This document shows, piece after piece, positions 24,662 to 33,302 of a stretch of 64,000 nt of DNA. Origin of the DNA: Paracidovorax avenae (GTDB lineage: Bacteria > Pseudomonadota > Gammaproteobacteria > Burkholderiales > Burkholderiaceae_C); assembly GCF_040892545.1 (NCBI RefSeq), contig NZ_CP156079.1, forward strand, positions 682,001 through 746,000. The letters are read 5' to 3'. Each line of letters begins with the position of its first letter. The first letter of the stretch is position 1. The notes under the pieces were generated by a model that searched no databases, was not told the DNA's origin, and saw only the letters and a list, made by a program, of their open reading frames with translations. The position numbers and the translations under genes were made by a program.

Positions 24662-26902
24662 TTAGTAAATGATTATTCTTTCTGGATTGCCGAGTTGCAC
24701 ATATTTCATTGCATCCGTTAAGCCGATGTGGGACTTAACCAAGGCGCGGATGTCGTCACCTGTTCGAAGAGACTCTTTGGCTAGCTCCTCTATCCACGTG
24801 TCGTACCAGTCAGCACTCCATGAATTGATGGCTGTATTGGATGCCATTTGAATGCGAGATAAGGCGGCAGCAGACATTTTTAATCCTGCTCGGGCGTTCA
24901 ATGCTCGAGTTGCCTCAACAACATGGCTCATTCTCAACATTCCAGAGACAACGTGGCGCCATGTCAGGACAGGGAAATGCTCTACAGCTAGAGGTAAAAA
25001 CTGGTCAATTCTTAAAAACATACGGGCCATAAAGATCGCCGCATGTTTGGCGTTGACAGGTAACATTGTGCCCAATACTGCACGCGCACCAAGCGCAAAG
25101 GCGGACGTAGCTACTGAACCGTGGCTGCCATCAATGGGCTGAGTATCGCAAGCACTAAACATAACCACTGGCGGTAGTTCACATTCACGCTTAAGAGACC
25201 AAGTGTCGAGCATTTTTCCGCCAACTACCAAGCGACCAATGCCCAATTGTGTGTCATAATTACCGTGGCCGTCAAAAATCATTATTGCAGCTTTATGGCT
25301 ATTGACTGCTGCAATAAACTGATCTGATGTGTTGACGTCAACGAGCCTATATTTCAATTTCTTGAAACCATTAGGGCCTTCAGCTACGTTTACCGCTCTC
25401 TGTAAAATGTTTCGAATCGGATCAGATATTTCAAATGATCGAATAATTAATATATCGTAAAACGCTTCTTGACGAATGTGTATGGGCGGCAAATGGCTCA
25501 GTTGCCAGAACATGTTGCCTGGCAACGGCGAGATGCGCGAGATATCGAAACGCAAACCAAGAGGCATGTCATTGGATGGCATCAACTCAAGAGGCAAATC
25601 TGTGACAAGCTTTAATCCCTCAATAGAGCCCGCCTCTTTAGCGTCTATTCGCGTGAGAAGATCGGGGTGAATAGACGCTCGCATTTTTTGGCCCATTAAG
25701 CGCATCATGCGTGCTTCCTTCCAAGCATGCCGCATTCCAGCCTTTCGAACGCAGCGCGCTAGCTCTGCCGCCTCGGTTCGAATGCTATTTAGTTTGGGCT
25801 CTAGCCTCAGCACTGGGCATAGCGTCGCGCTTGAGAGCATGCTAAGAGCCGCAGTAAACGCGCGCAGGTCGAATGTTAGCTGTTTAGTGACCATTTGGTC
25901 TGTAAATGAGAACTTTGGATGACCTTTGTCGTCATTTGGAATCTCGAAGTAGTAAGTGCTAGACCGTAGGACGAGTTTTAGTGCATTTTTGAAATCTCGG
26001 CGCGTTTCTGTTGGAGCTTTCTGTACAATATCTTTCCAATTGCGATAAAGTCCAGCATATGAACTGGATATCGCAACTATTGCACGGTTGTCTTCCAAGT
26101 TAATGTCGTAGTCTCTTAGCAGTCGGGTGCGTTCGGTTGAAACTGCGTCCACAGATTTGCAAATGCGTTCAACGTATTTTTCAACTGACGATTTTCTTGG
26201 TATCTCAAGTGGCTGTTGAATGACCTTGGAGGATAAAAATTTGTATCCGAACGCACCGAGTGCAATTTCGTTCGGGGCGGTGACGTTGTGTTTGGCTAAA
26301 TGCAGCGGATGCTTCCGCAATTTGCGCTGAGGACCGGAGCTTAAGATACGTCGATAATTGCTGACGAATTCGGTGTTGCCGGGAATTTTATCGAGTGCGT
26401 CAATGACTTTTCGTATAAATGTATAAATTTCTTCAAGGGTAAATAGCTCTCTGGATTTCCTGTTGGGGGCTGAAATGCTGGAAATATGAAGTGTCGGGAG
26501 GGCTCTTCTTTGCAGAATTTGGTCGACGTTTGTAGCCACCTCTGCATTGGTGGTAATGCAAACCACAAACGGCGAATTTATAATTTGCAGGGCTGCCTCA
26601 AAGTGGTTGATTTCTATCGGCAGTAAATGTGGCCAAGTGATGCCGGTAAGGCGGTTTATGAGTACCTCTTCCATTTCGGAGTGCGCTTCTCGAATGTCCG
26701 CCGGAAGTTTGCAGGCTTGCTGTATTGGGCGCGCCGTTGCTAGTATTCCAGGTGTGTACCATCCGAAAAAACTTGCCTCGTCAAGCTTCTGTGCGCTATG
26801 GGGGAAGAAGTAAATAATTTTGCACCGTTCCCGTGCAATCATCGCTAAAGCGATCGATTCCCGACGGCTCAGCTGCCCGTCTGTCGTCTGTTCTTTTTTC
26901 AA
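24662..26902 (-). CDS. CHAT-domain (caspase-like peptidase) protein
   Basis: A 746-residue protein starting at TTG 26902, supported by a strong GGAGGAA eight bases upstream. The C-terminal third is a CHAT domain: His546 in IMIFDGHGNYD and Cys585 in VVMFSACDTQ form the catalytic dyad, followed by GSVATSAFALGARAVLGTM. The N-terminal 450 residues have no domain I recognise; no signal peptide or membrane helix is evident. CHAT proteins act as proteases in several bacterial immune systems. The gene is convergent with a restriction gene and shares its AT-rich composition, suggesting a defence island. Its activator and substrate are unknown. Confidence 0.8.
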   Translation of the reverse strand: MKKEQTTDGQLSRRESIALAMIARERCKIIYFFPHSAQKLDEASFFGWYTPGILATARPIQQACKLPADIREAHSEMEEVLINRLTGITWPHLLPIEINHFEAALQIINSPFVVCITTNAEVATNVDQILQRRALPTLHISSISAPNRKSRELFTLEEIYTFIRKVIDALDKIPGNTEFVSNYRRILSSGPQRKLRKHPLHLAKHNVTAPNEIALGAFGYKFLSSKVIQQPLEIPRKSSVEKYVERICKSVDAVSTERTRLLRDYDINLEDNRAIVAISSSYAGLYRNWKDIVQKAPTETRRDFKNALKLVLRSSTYYFEIPNDDKGHPKFSFTDQMVTKQLTFDLRAFTAALSMLSSATLCPVLRLEPKLNSIRTEAAELARCVRKAGMRHAWKEARMMRLMGQKMRASIHPDLLTRIDAKEAGSIEGLKLVTDLPLELMPSNDMPLGLRFDISRISPLPGNMFWQLSHLPPIHIRQEAFYDILIIRSFEISDPIRNILQRAVNVAEGPNGFKKLKYRLVDVNTSDQFIAAVNSHKAAIMIFDGHGNYDTQLGIGRLVVGGKMLDTWSLKRECELPPVVMFSACDTQPIDGSHGSVATSAFALGARAVLGTMLPVNAKHAAIFMARMFLRIDQFLPLAVEHFPVLTWRHVVSGMLRMSHVVEATRALNARAGLKMSAAALSRIQMASNTAINSWSADWYDTWIEELAKESLRTGDDIRALVKSHIGLTDAMKYVQLGNPERIIIY

Positions 26903-27137
26903 TTGCTATTCCTCCGAGTAGGCCACCCACCGAATGGTTTTTCAACCTAATCCCGCATCTCAGCACAGAGGATACCAGGCAACAACCACTGTCGAGCGTT
27001 GCCGGCGACACATCGATCTCATCAAGTTAGTCTAGCTCGCTAATCCAATCACAAGATTTCGTTGAAGTACGCTCCTAGAATTACGGTCCCCCCCACTTGC
27101 AGGCGAGCAGTACGCGCTCAAGGCGCATACTAGCGCC

Positions 27138-27153
27138 CTAGTGTCCTGTCCCG
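27138..27153. repeat. IS630 left terminal inverted repeat
   Basis: CTAGTGTCCTGTCCCG; exact reverse complement of 28289-28304. The outermost bases include the TA target duplication, and the first three bases form the transposase stop codon on the minus strand. Confidence 0.92.
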
Positions 27154-28229
27154 CTGATACGTGAGCAAAGTCGATGCAGCTTTTCGATGATCGAATCGGC
27201 CGTAGCGGTCCACTTGAACGGCTGGCAATTCGTGTTGTAGGCGGCGACGAAGTGATCGATGCGCTGCACGAGTTGCTTGACGCTGGTGAACGAACCGCGG
27301 CGGATCGCCTTGTCGGTGATCAGCGAGAAGAAGCGCTCAACCTGATTGAGCCAGGAGCTGTAGGTCGGAATGAAGTGCATGTGCCATCGCGGCCTGCTGG
27401 CCAGCCACGCCTTGATCTTCGGGTGGCTGTGCGTGGCGTAGTTGTCGGCAATGCAATGAACGTCCAGCTCTGCCGGCACGGCCTTGTCGATCTCGCGCAG
27501 GAAGGGCAAGAACTCCTGGTGCCGATGGCGTGGCTTGCACGCTGCCAGTACCGCGCCGTTGAGCACATTCAGCGCCGCGAACAACGTCGTCGTGCCGTGG
27601 CGCTTGTAGTCGTGGGTGACGCCCTCGACATAGCCGAACCCCATGGGCAGCATCGGCTGCGTTCGCTCCAGCGCTTGGCATTGGCTCTTTTCGTCCACGC
27701 AAATGACCAGCGCGTTGTCCGGCGGGCTCAGGTACAGGCCGACAACGTCGCGCAGCTTCTCCATGAAGAACGGATCGTTGGACAGCTTGAAGCTCTCGCT
27801 GCGGTGCGGCTGCAGCCCGAAGAGCTGGAAGTAGCGCTGCACGCTGGTCTTGGAGATGCCCGTCTCGGCGGCCACCGTGCGCACACTCCAGTGCGTCGAG
27901 CCGTTGGCCGGCTTGGTATGCAGCGTGGTCTTGATCAAGTGCGCCACGCGTTCGTCGTCGATCGTGCGCGCAGGCCCAGGGCGAACACCGTCATACAGCC
28001 CCGCAATGCGCCGCTCAATGAAGCGCGTTCGCCACTTCCCGACCGTCTGCTTGGTCATCTTCAGCCGCGCGGCGATCGCGTTGTTGGGCTCGCCGTCGGC
28101 ACTTGCCAGCACCAGGCGCGCTCGACTGCACAACGCCGCCGGCAACGAACGACTACGCGCGAAGGACTGAAGCTGCAAACGCTCCTCCTCCGACAGCACC
28201 AACTCGGCCTTCGGTCTGCCTGTCCTCAT
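27138..28229 (-). CDS. IS630-family transposase
   Basis: A 363-residue DDE transposase. The N-terminal helix-turn-helix reads NAIAARLKMTKQTVGKWRTR with a second HTH at AETGISKTSVQRYF. The catalytic acids are in VICVDEKSQ, CIADNYATH and NQVERFFSLI. The frame is intact. The stop codon TAG is made by the terminal repeat and target duplication, so translation runs to the very end of the element. GC content is higher than in the CHAT and restriction genes, so it came separately from them. Confidence 0.94.
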   Translation of the reverse strand: MRTGRPKAELVLSEEERLQLQSFARSRSLPAALCSRARLVLASADGEPNNAIAARLKMTKQTVGKWRTRFIERRIAGLYDGVRPGPARTIDDERVAHLIKTTLHTKPANGSTHWSVRTVAAETGISKTSVQRYFQLFGLQPHRSESFKLSNDPFFMEKLRDVVGLYLSPPDNALVICVDEKSQCQALERTQPMLPMGFGYVEGVTHDYKRHGTTTLFAALNVLNGAVLAACKPRHRHQEFLPFLREIDKAVPAELDVHCIADNYATHSHPKIKAWLASRPRWHMHFIPTYSSWLNQVERFFSLITDKAIRRGSFTSVKQLVQRIDHFVAAYNTNCQPFKWTATADSIIEKLHRLCSRISGTGH

Positions 28230-28303
28230 ACCGGTATCTCCATTCCAAAGATACCGCTAAGACACGCACGATTAATGCCAGTTAGCCACGGGACAGGACA
28301 CTA
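27139..28303. mobile_element. IS630-family insertion sequence, complete
   Basis: An element of about 1.16 kb bounded by 16-bp perfect terminal inverted repeats and flanked by a TA dinucleotide duplication (27139-27140 and 28302-28303), as expected for IS630/Tc1-like transposition into CTAG. It has one intact transposase gene, so it may still be mobile. It marks the right edge of the AT-rich island. Confidence 0.9.
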
Positions 28304-28304
28304 G
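28289..28304. repeat. IS630 right terminal inverted repeat
   Basis: CGGGACAGGACACTAG; exact reverse complement of 27138-27153, 60 bases upstream of the transposase start. Confidence 0.92.
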
Positions 28305-28340
28305 AGGGCGATTTCGCCAGCATGCCGGTTTCGCCTCACC

Positions 28341-29621
28341 TCACCCATACAGCAACCTTGCCGGCCACGTCACCAGCACCGGAAACGCCACCATCAGGAA
28401 CATCATCGCGAACTCGGCCAGCATGAACGGCCAGACGCCGCGGATCACGTCGTCCATGCGGATGCGCGCCACGCCGGCCACGACATTGAGCACCGTGCCC
28501 ACCGGCGGCGTGACGAGGCCGATGGAGTTGTTGATGATGAACAGCACGCCGAAATAGATCGGGTCGATGCCCGCGGCCTTGACCACGGGCATGAGCACGG
28601 GCGTCAGGATCAGGATGGTGGGCGTCATGTCCATGGCGGTGCCGACGACGATCACCAGCAGCATGATCATCACCATCAGCAGCATGGGGCTGCCGATGAA
28701 GGGCTCCAGCAGGGTGACGACCTTGCCTGGCAGGTCGGCCACGGTGATGAGCCAGGCCGAAACCAGGGCCGCGGCCACGAGGAACATCACCACGCCGGTG
28801 GTGCGCGCGGCGGTGACGAACACGCCGTAGATCTGCGAGGGCTTGAGTTCGCGGTAGATGACCACGGCGACGAAGAGCGAATACACCGCCGCGACCACGG
28901 CCGCCTCGGTGGGCGTGAAGACGCCGAAGCGCAGGCCCACCAGGATGATGAGCGGCAGCATCAGCGCCCAGCCGGCCTGGCGGAATGCGAGCCAGACTTC
29001 CTTGCGCGAGCGGCGCGGCGGCGGCACGATGTGTTCCCTGCGCACCAGCCACCACCACGTGGCCCAGAGGGACCCGGCGATGAGGATGCCGGGGAAGATG
29101 CCGGCCAGGAAGAGCTTGCTGATCGACAGGTTGGCGGCCACGCCGAAGATCACGAAGCCGATGGAGGGGGGGATGATGGGGCCGATCACGCCGGCCGCGG
29201 CGATGAGGCCGCCGGAGCGTGCCTTGTCGTGGCCGGCGGCCACCATCATGGGGATCAGCAGGGCCGAGAGCGCCGCCGCATCGGCCACCGCCGAGCCCGA
29301 GAGCGCCGAGAGCACGCAGGCCGCGACGATGGCGACATAGCCCAGCCCACCGCGCACGTGGCCGACGAGGGTGAGCGCCAGATCGACGATGCGTTTGGAG
29401 AGGCCGCCGGTGTTCATGATTTCGCCGGCCAGCATGAAGAAGGGCACGGCCAGCAGCGGGAAGCTGTCGGCACCGTTGATCAGGTTCTGCGCGAGGATCT
29501 GTGCGTCGAACATGTCGAGGTGCCACATGAGCGCCACGCCGCACAGCAGCAGCGAGAACGCGATCGGGATGCCGATCGCCATGGCGCCCAGCAGCGAGAG
29601 GAGGAAGACGGCGATGGTCAT
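28341..29621 (-). CDS. dctM: TRAP transporter large permease DctM
   Basis: A 426-residue membrane protein with about twelve hydrophobic segments, the transport channel of a TRAP system. Family motifs include IGIPIAFSLLLCGVALM, FPLLAVPFFMLAGEIMN, GLIAAAGVIGPIIPPSIGF and GLVTPPVGTVLNV. ATG 29621 follows GAGGAG and lies 11 bases after dctQ. The IS630 element sits only 37 bases beyond its stop codon, but the gene is complete. Confidence 0.94.
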   Translation of the reverse strand: MTIAVFLLSLLGAMAIGIPIAFSLLLCGVALMWHLDMFDAQILAQNLINGADSFPLLAVPFFMLAGEIMNTGGLSKRIVDLALTLVGHVRGGLGYVAIVAACVLSALSGSAVADAAALSALLIPMMVAAGHDKARSGGLIAAAGVIGPIIPPSIGFVIFGVAANLSISKLFLAGIFPGILIAGSLWATWWWLVRREHIVPPPRRSRKEVWLAFRQAGWALMLPLIILVGLRFGVFTPTEAAVVAAVYSLFVAVVIYRELKPSQIYGVFVTAARTTGVVMFLVAAALVSAWLITVADLPGKVVTLLEPFIGSPMLLMVMIMLLVIVVGTAMDMTPTILILTPVLMPVVKAAGIDPIYFGVLFIINNSIGLVTPPVGTVLNVVAGVARIRMDDVIRGVWPFMLAEFAMMFLMVAFPVLVTWPARLLYG

Positions 29622-29632
29622 GTGCGGGCTCC

Positions 29633-30247
29633 TCAGCCGTTGTCTTTCTTGTTCGACGGGCCGGAGGCAGGGGATCCGGCCTGGGCGGCGGCCAGGCGGT
29701 CTTCCTCGGCCAGGCGTGCCTGCAGGGCGTCGAATTCCGCCGTCTCTTCCGAGTCCTTGACCATCACCAGCGCGTCGCCGCGCAGTTGGCCGCTCAGCAC
29801 GCGCCAGAGGTCGTAGAGCAGGAAGACCGCGGCGGACACGGCGAAGACCACGCCCACGAAGTAGAAGTACCCCATGGACCAGCCGGTGGTGGGCGCGGTG
29901 ACGTCCATGTTCAGTTGGGCCTGCGTCCAGCTGCCCGAGAAAACCAGCCAGCAGACGCCGAGCATCAGCACCTGGCCGGTGACCACGCAGGCCTTCTTGC
30001 CCGCGTCGGGCAGGCGGCTCACGAGCATGTCCACGCCCAGGTGGCCGTGGTCCTTCATGGCGACCACGGCGCCCAGGAAGGTGAGCCAGACGAAGAGCCA
30101 GCGAGACACCTCTTCCGACACGGTGATGCCGGTGTTGAAGGCGTAGCGCAGCACGACGTTGCCGAACACCATCACCACCATCACCGCCAGGGCGCCGGCC
30201 ATGAGGAAGTCCAGCATCCGGCAATAGCGATCCATCCAACGCTTCAT
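29633..30247 (-). CDS. dctQ: TRAP transporter small permease DctQ
   Basis: A 204-residue protein with four hydrophobic segments (FLMAGALAVMVVMVFGNVVL first) and the DctQ motif EEVSRWLFVWLTFLGAVVAM, followed by DHGHLGVDML. It forms the membrane complex with DctM. The C-terminal 40 residues are a charged, Ala-rich cytoplasmic tail. It follows AGGAGACAAG and lies between the FAH-family dehydratase and dctM. Confidence 0.92.
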   Translation of the reverse strand: MKRWMDRYCRMLDFLMAGALAVMVVMVFGNVVLRYAFNTGITVSEEVSRWLFVWLTFLGAVVAMKDHGHLGVDMLVSRLPDAGKKACVVTGQVLMLGVCWLVFSGSWTQAQLNMDVTAPTTGWSMGYFYFVGVVFAVSAAVFLLYDLWRVLSGQLRGDALVMVKDSEETAEFDALQARLAEEDRLAAAQAGSPASGPSNKKDNG

Positions 30248-30283
30248 GGTCTTGTCTCCTGATCGACGGTCGTCGATGGCGTG

Positions 30284-31468
30284 TCAGAGGCTGCGGCCGT
30301 CCAGCAGGCCGCGTGCGGCCAGGTGGTTGATGAAGGCGCGCAGGCCGAACTGCCAGGGCGGCGCGGTCTCGCTGTGGGTGACCCGGTTGCACAGGGCGCC
30401 CAGCCGGGCGCTGCGGATGGTGACCTCGTCGCCCAGCTTGTGGGTGAAGCCGGCGCCGGGTTCGCCCCGGTCTTCGATGGGCGCGAAGAGCGTGCCCAGG
30501 AACAGCATGAAGCCGTCCGGGTACTGGTGCGCGGCCAGGGTCTGCGCGACGATGTCCGCCGGGTCGCGGCTGATGCTGGCCATGGTGTTGATGCCGCGCA
30601 ACGCGTAACCGTCGGTGCCGCGCACCTCCAGGTGCACGGTTTCGCGGCGCACGTCGTCCATGCCGAAGCTGGCGTCGAACAGCCGGATGAACGGGCCGAT
30701 GGCGCAGGAGGCGTTGTTGTCCTTGGCCTTGCCGAGCAGCAGGGCGCTGCGGCCTTCGATGTCGCGCAGGTTGACGTCGTTGCCCAGCGTGGCACCCACG
30801 ATGTCGCCGCGGCCGTTCACGGCCAGCACCACCTCCGGCTCGGGGTTGTTCCAGGCCGAATCGGCGCGGATGCCGATCTCCTGGCCGGTGCCGATGGAGG
30901 CCAGCACGGGCGCCTTGGTGAAGACCTCGGCGTCGGGGCCGATGCCGACTTCCAGGTACTGGGACCACAGGCCCTGCTGCTGCAGCAGGGCTTTCAGCGC
31001 CATCGCCTTGTCGGAGCCGGGGCGGATGTCCGCGAGGTTCCCGCCGATCAGGGCCTGCACCTTGCCGCGCAGCTCCTGCGCGCGCGATGCGTCGCCGCTC
31101 GCCTGTTCCTCGATCACGCGCTCGACCATGCTGGCGGCGAAGGTCACGCCGGCGGCCTTGACCACCTGCAGGTCGCAGGGCGCGAGCAGGAAGGGAAGGA
31201 CGGCGTCGCGGGTGCCGAGCCGGCTGTTGCGCAGCAGTTCATCCACCGCGCACAGGCGCTCTCCGGCAGCCTGGCGCGCGGTCTCGGCGGGCCGGTCGGC
31301 ATCGAGCAGGGTGCTCATGGTGGGGAAGGCGCGGCTGATGTCGAACACGCCTTCGGGGCGCAGCGCCACCACCGCCGGGCCGCCCTGCGGGCCGGGCGTC
31401 CAGGCCCGGGCCACCAGCGTGCCGGCCAGGCCGTCTTCGGGCAGCAGGCCCGTGCGTTCGTCGTTCAT
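30284..31468 (-). CDS. FAH-family 2-keto-3-deoxy sugar-acid dehydratase (XylX/AraD1-like)
   Basis: A 394-residue fumarylacetoacetate-hydrolase-fold protein. The acidic metal ligands are in NNPEPEVVLAVNGRGDIVG and GNDVNLRDIEGR; NASCAIGPFIRLFD follows. Its length and pairing with an IlvD/Edd dehydratase match the 2-keto-3-deoxypentonate dehydratases of the Weimberg pathway rather than fumarylacetoacetase. It would then form alpha-ketoglutarate semialdehyde. The matching semialdehyde dehydrogenase is not in the window. The function is inferred from family and context. Confidence 0.82.
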   Translation of the reverse strand: MNDERTGLLPEDGLAGTLVARAWTPGPQGGPAVVALRPEGVFDISRAFPTMSTLLDADRPAETARQAAGERLCAVDELLRNSRLGTRDAVLPFLLAPCDLQVVKAAGVTFAASMVERVIEEQASGDASRAQELRGKVQALIGGNLADIRPGSDKAMALKALLQQQGLWSQYLEVGIGPDAEVFTKAPVLASIGTGQEIGIRADSAWNNPEPEVVLAVNGRGDIVGATLGNDVNLRDIEGRSALLLGKAKDNNASCAIGPFIRLFDASFGMDDVRRETVHLEVRGTDGYALRGINTMASISRDPADIVAQTLAAHQYPDGFMLFLGTLFAPIEDRGEPGAGFTHKLGDEVTIRSARLGALCNRVTHSETAPPWQFGLRAFINHLAARGLLDGRSL

Positions 31469-31509
31469 GGTTCTCGTCCTCGGGAGGTGGGGCGCAGCGG
31501 CCCCGGGCG

Positions 31510-33291
31510 TCAGTGGTTGTGGCGGGGCGTCTGCTCGGCGATGCGGCGGAATTCCAGGGCGAAATCCAGCGTGGCGCCATCGGCCAGCTGGCCCGTCTTC
31601 TCGCGGTACAGCGCCTCCCAGGGCGAGCGGCTGGCGGGCACGGGGGGCGGCGGCAGTTCGCTGCGGCGGCGGGCGATCTCCTCGGGCGGCACCAGCGCGT
31701 CGCAGCGGCCCTGCTTCAGGTCGATCAGGATCAGGTCGCCGGTCTGCAGCCAGGCGAGGCCGCCGCCCGCCGCACTCTCGGGCGAGGCGTTGAGGATGGA
31801 GGGGCTGTCGGCGGTGCCCGACTGGCGGCCGTCGCCCAGCGTGGGCAGGGCCCGGATGCCACGCTGGATCAGCGCATCGGGCGGCTGCATGTTGACCACC
31901 TCGGCCGAGCCGGGCCAGCCCAGCGGGCCGGCGCCGCGCATCACCAGGATGCAGTCCTCGTCGATGCCGAGCGCGGGGTCGTTGATGCGTGCGTGGTAGT
32001 CCTCGGCGCCGTCGAAGACGATGGCCCGGGCCGTGAACACGTCTTCGTGGCCCGGCCGGCAGAGGTAGCGCGCGCGGAAGGCCTCGGAGATCACCGAGGT
32101 TTTCATGATGCCGAAGTCGAACAGGTTGCCCGAGAGCACCAGGAAGCCGGCCTTGTCCATCAGCGGATCGGCGAAGGGGCGGATGACCTCGCGGTCCGTC
32201 GCTTCGCGGCCCTGCAGGTTCTCGGCGATGCTGCGGCCGGTGACGCTGGCGCAGCCGCCGTGTAGCCGGCGGGCCTGCAGCAGCTCCCACATCACCGCGG
32301 GCACGCCGCCGGCGCGGAAGAAGCGCTCGCCCAGGTACTTGCCGGCGGGCTGCATGTTGACCAGCAGCGGCAGGTCGTAGGCGTGGTCGGTCCAGTCGCG
32401 CGGATGCAGCTCGACGCCGGCATGGCGCGCCATCGCCTGGATGTGGACCTGCGCGTTGCTGGAGCCGCCCGCGCAGCTGACCACCGCCAGCGCGTTGAGG
32501 AAGCTCTCGCGGGTGAGCACGCGCGAGGGGCGCAGGTCTTCGTGCGCCATCTCGACGATGCGCCGGCCGGTGGCATAGGCCATCTGGCCGCGCTCGCGGT
32601 AGGGTGCGGGGATGGCGGCGCAGCCGGGCAGCGACAGGCCCAGCGCCTCGGCCACCGCGTTCATGGTGGAGGCCGTGCCCATGGTGTTGCAGTGGCCGGC
32701 AGAGGGTGCGCTGTCGCAGGCGCGCTGCAGGAATTCTTCCTCGTCGATCTCGCCGGCGGCCAGCATGCGGCGGCTGCGCCAGATCACGGTGCCCGAGCCG
32801 ACCAATTCGTTGTCGTGCCAGCCGTCGAGCATGGGCCCGCCCGAGAGCACGATGGCGGGGATATCGACGGTGGAGGCGGCCATGATGCCGGCCGGCGTGG
32901 TCTTGTCGCAGCCGGTGGTCAGCACCACCGCGTCGATCGGGTAGCCGTAGAGGATCTCGACCAGGCCCAGGTAGGCGAGGTTGCGGTCCAGCGCGGCCGA
33001 CGGCCGTCGGCAGTTCTCGAAGATCGGGTGGACGGGGAATTCGAGCGGGATGCCGCCCGCGTCGCGGATGCCGTCGCGCACCCGGCGGGCGAGTTCGAGG
33101 TGGATGCGGTTGCAGGGCGAAAGATCGCTGCCGGTCTGGGCGATGCCGATGATCGGCCGGCCCGAGCGCAGCTCCTCGGGCGTGAGCCCGTAGTTCATGA
33201 AGCGCTCGAGGTAGAGCGCGGTCATGTCGGAGCGGGCCGGGTCGGCGAACCAGTCGCGCGAGCGGAAGCGGCGGCCTTCGGGTGGGGTCAT
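31510..33291 (-). CDS. IlvD/Edd-family sugar-acid dehydratase
   Basis: A 593-residue iron-sulfur dehydratase. Cluster cysteines are visible in SDLSPCNRIH, LTTGCDKTTPA and PSAGHCNTMGTAST, and VSCAGGSSNAQVH is the usual central motif. The C-terminal domain includes GGGLAWLQTGDLILIDL. Within the family, the RPIIGIAQTGSDLSPCNRIH form resembles aldonate (arabinonate, xylonate, galactonate) dehydratases more than dihydroxy-acid dehydratase. Together with the FAH-family protein and the TRAP transporter it suggests uptake and oxidation-type breakdown of a pentonate or similar acid. Confidence 0.88.
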   Translation of the reverse strand: MTPPEGRRFRSRDWFADPARSDMTALYLERFMNYGLTPEELRSGRPIIGIAQTGSDLSPCNRIHLELARRVRDGIRDAGGIPLEFPVHPIFENCRRPSAALDRNLAYLGLVEILYGYPIDAVVLTTGCDKTTPAGIMAASTVDIPAIVLSGGPMLDGWHDNELVGSGTVIWRSRRMLAAGEIDEEEFLQRACDSAPSAGHCNTMGTASTMNAVAEALGLSLPGCAAIPAPYRERGQMAYATGRRIVEMAHEDLRPSRVLTRESFLNALAVVSCAGGSSNAQVHIQAMARHAGVELHPRDWTDHAYDLPLLVNMQPAGKYLGERFFRAGGVPAVMWELLQARRLHGGCASVTGRSIAENLQGREATDREVIRPFADPLMDKAGFLVLSGNLFDFGIMKTSVISEAFRARYLCRPGHEDVFTARAIVFDGAEDYHARINDPALGIDEDCILVMRGAGPLGWPGSAEVVNMQPPDALIQRGIRALPTLGDGRQSGTADSPSILNASPESAAGGGLAWLQTGDLILIDLKQGRCDALVPPEEIARRRSELPPPPVPASRSPWEALYREKTGQLADGATLDFALEFRRIAEQTPRHNH

Positions 33292-33302
33292 GTCGTGCTC
33301 GG

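Noticed and set aside
27174..28304. Open frame on the plus strand across the IS630 element
   Set aside because: Antisense to an intact DDE transposase that has the right terminal repeats and target duplication.
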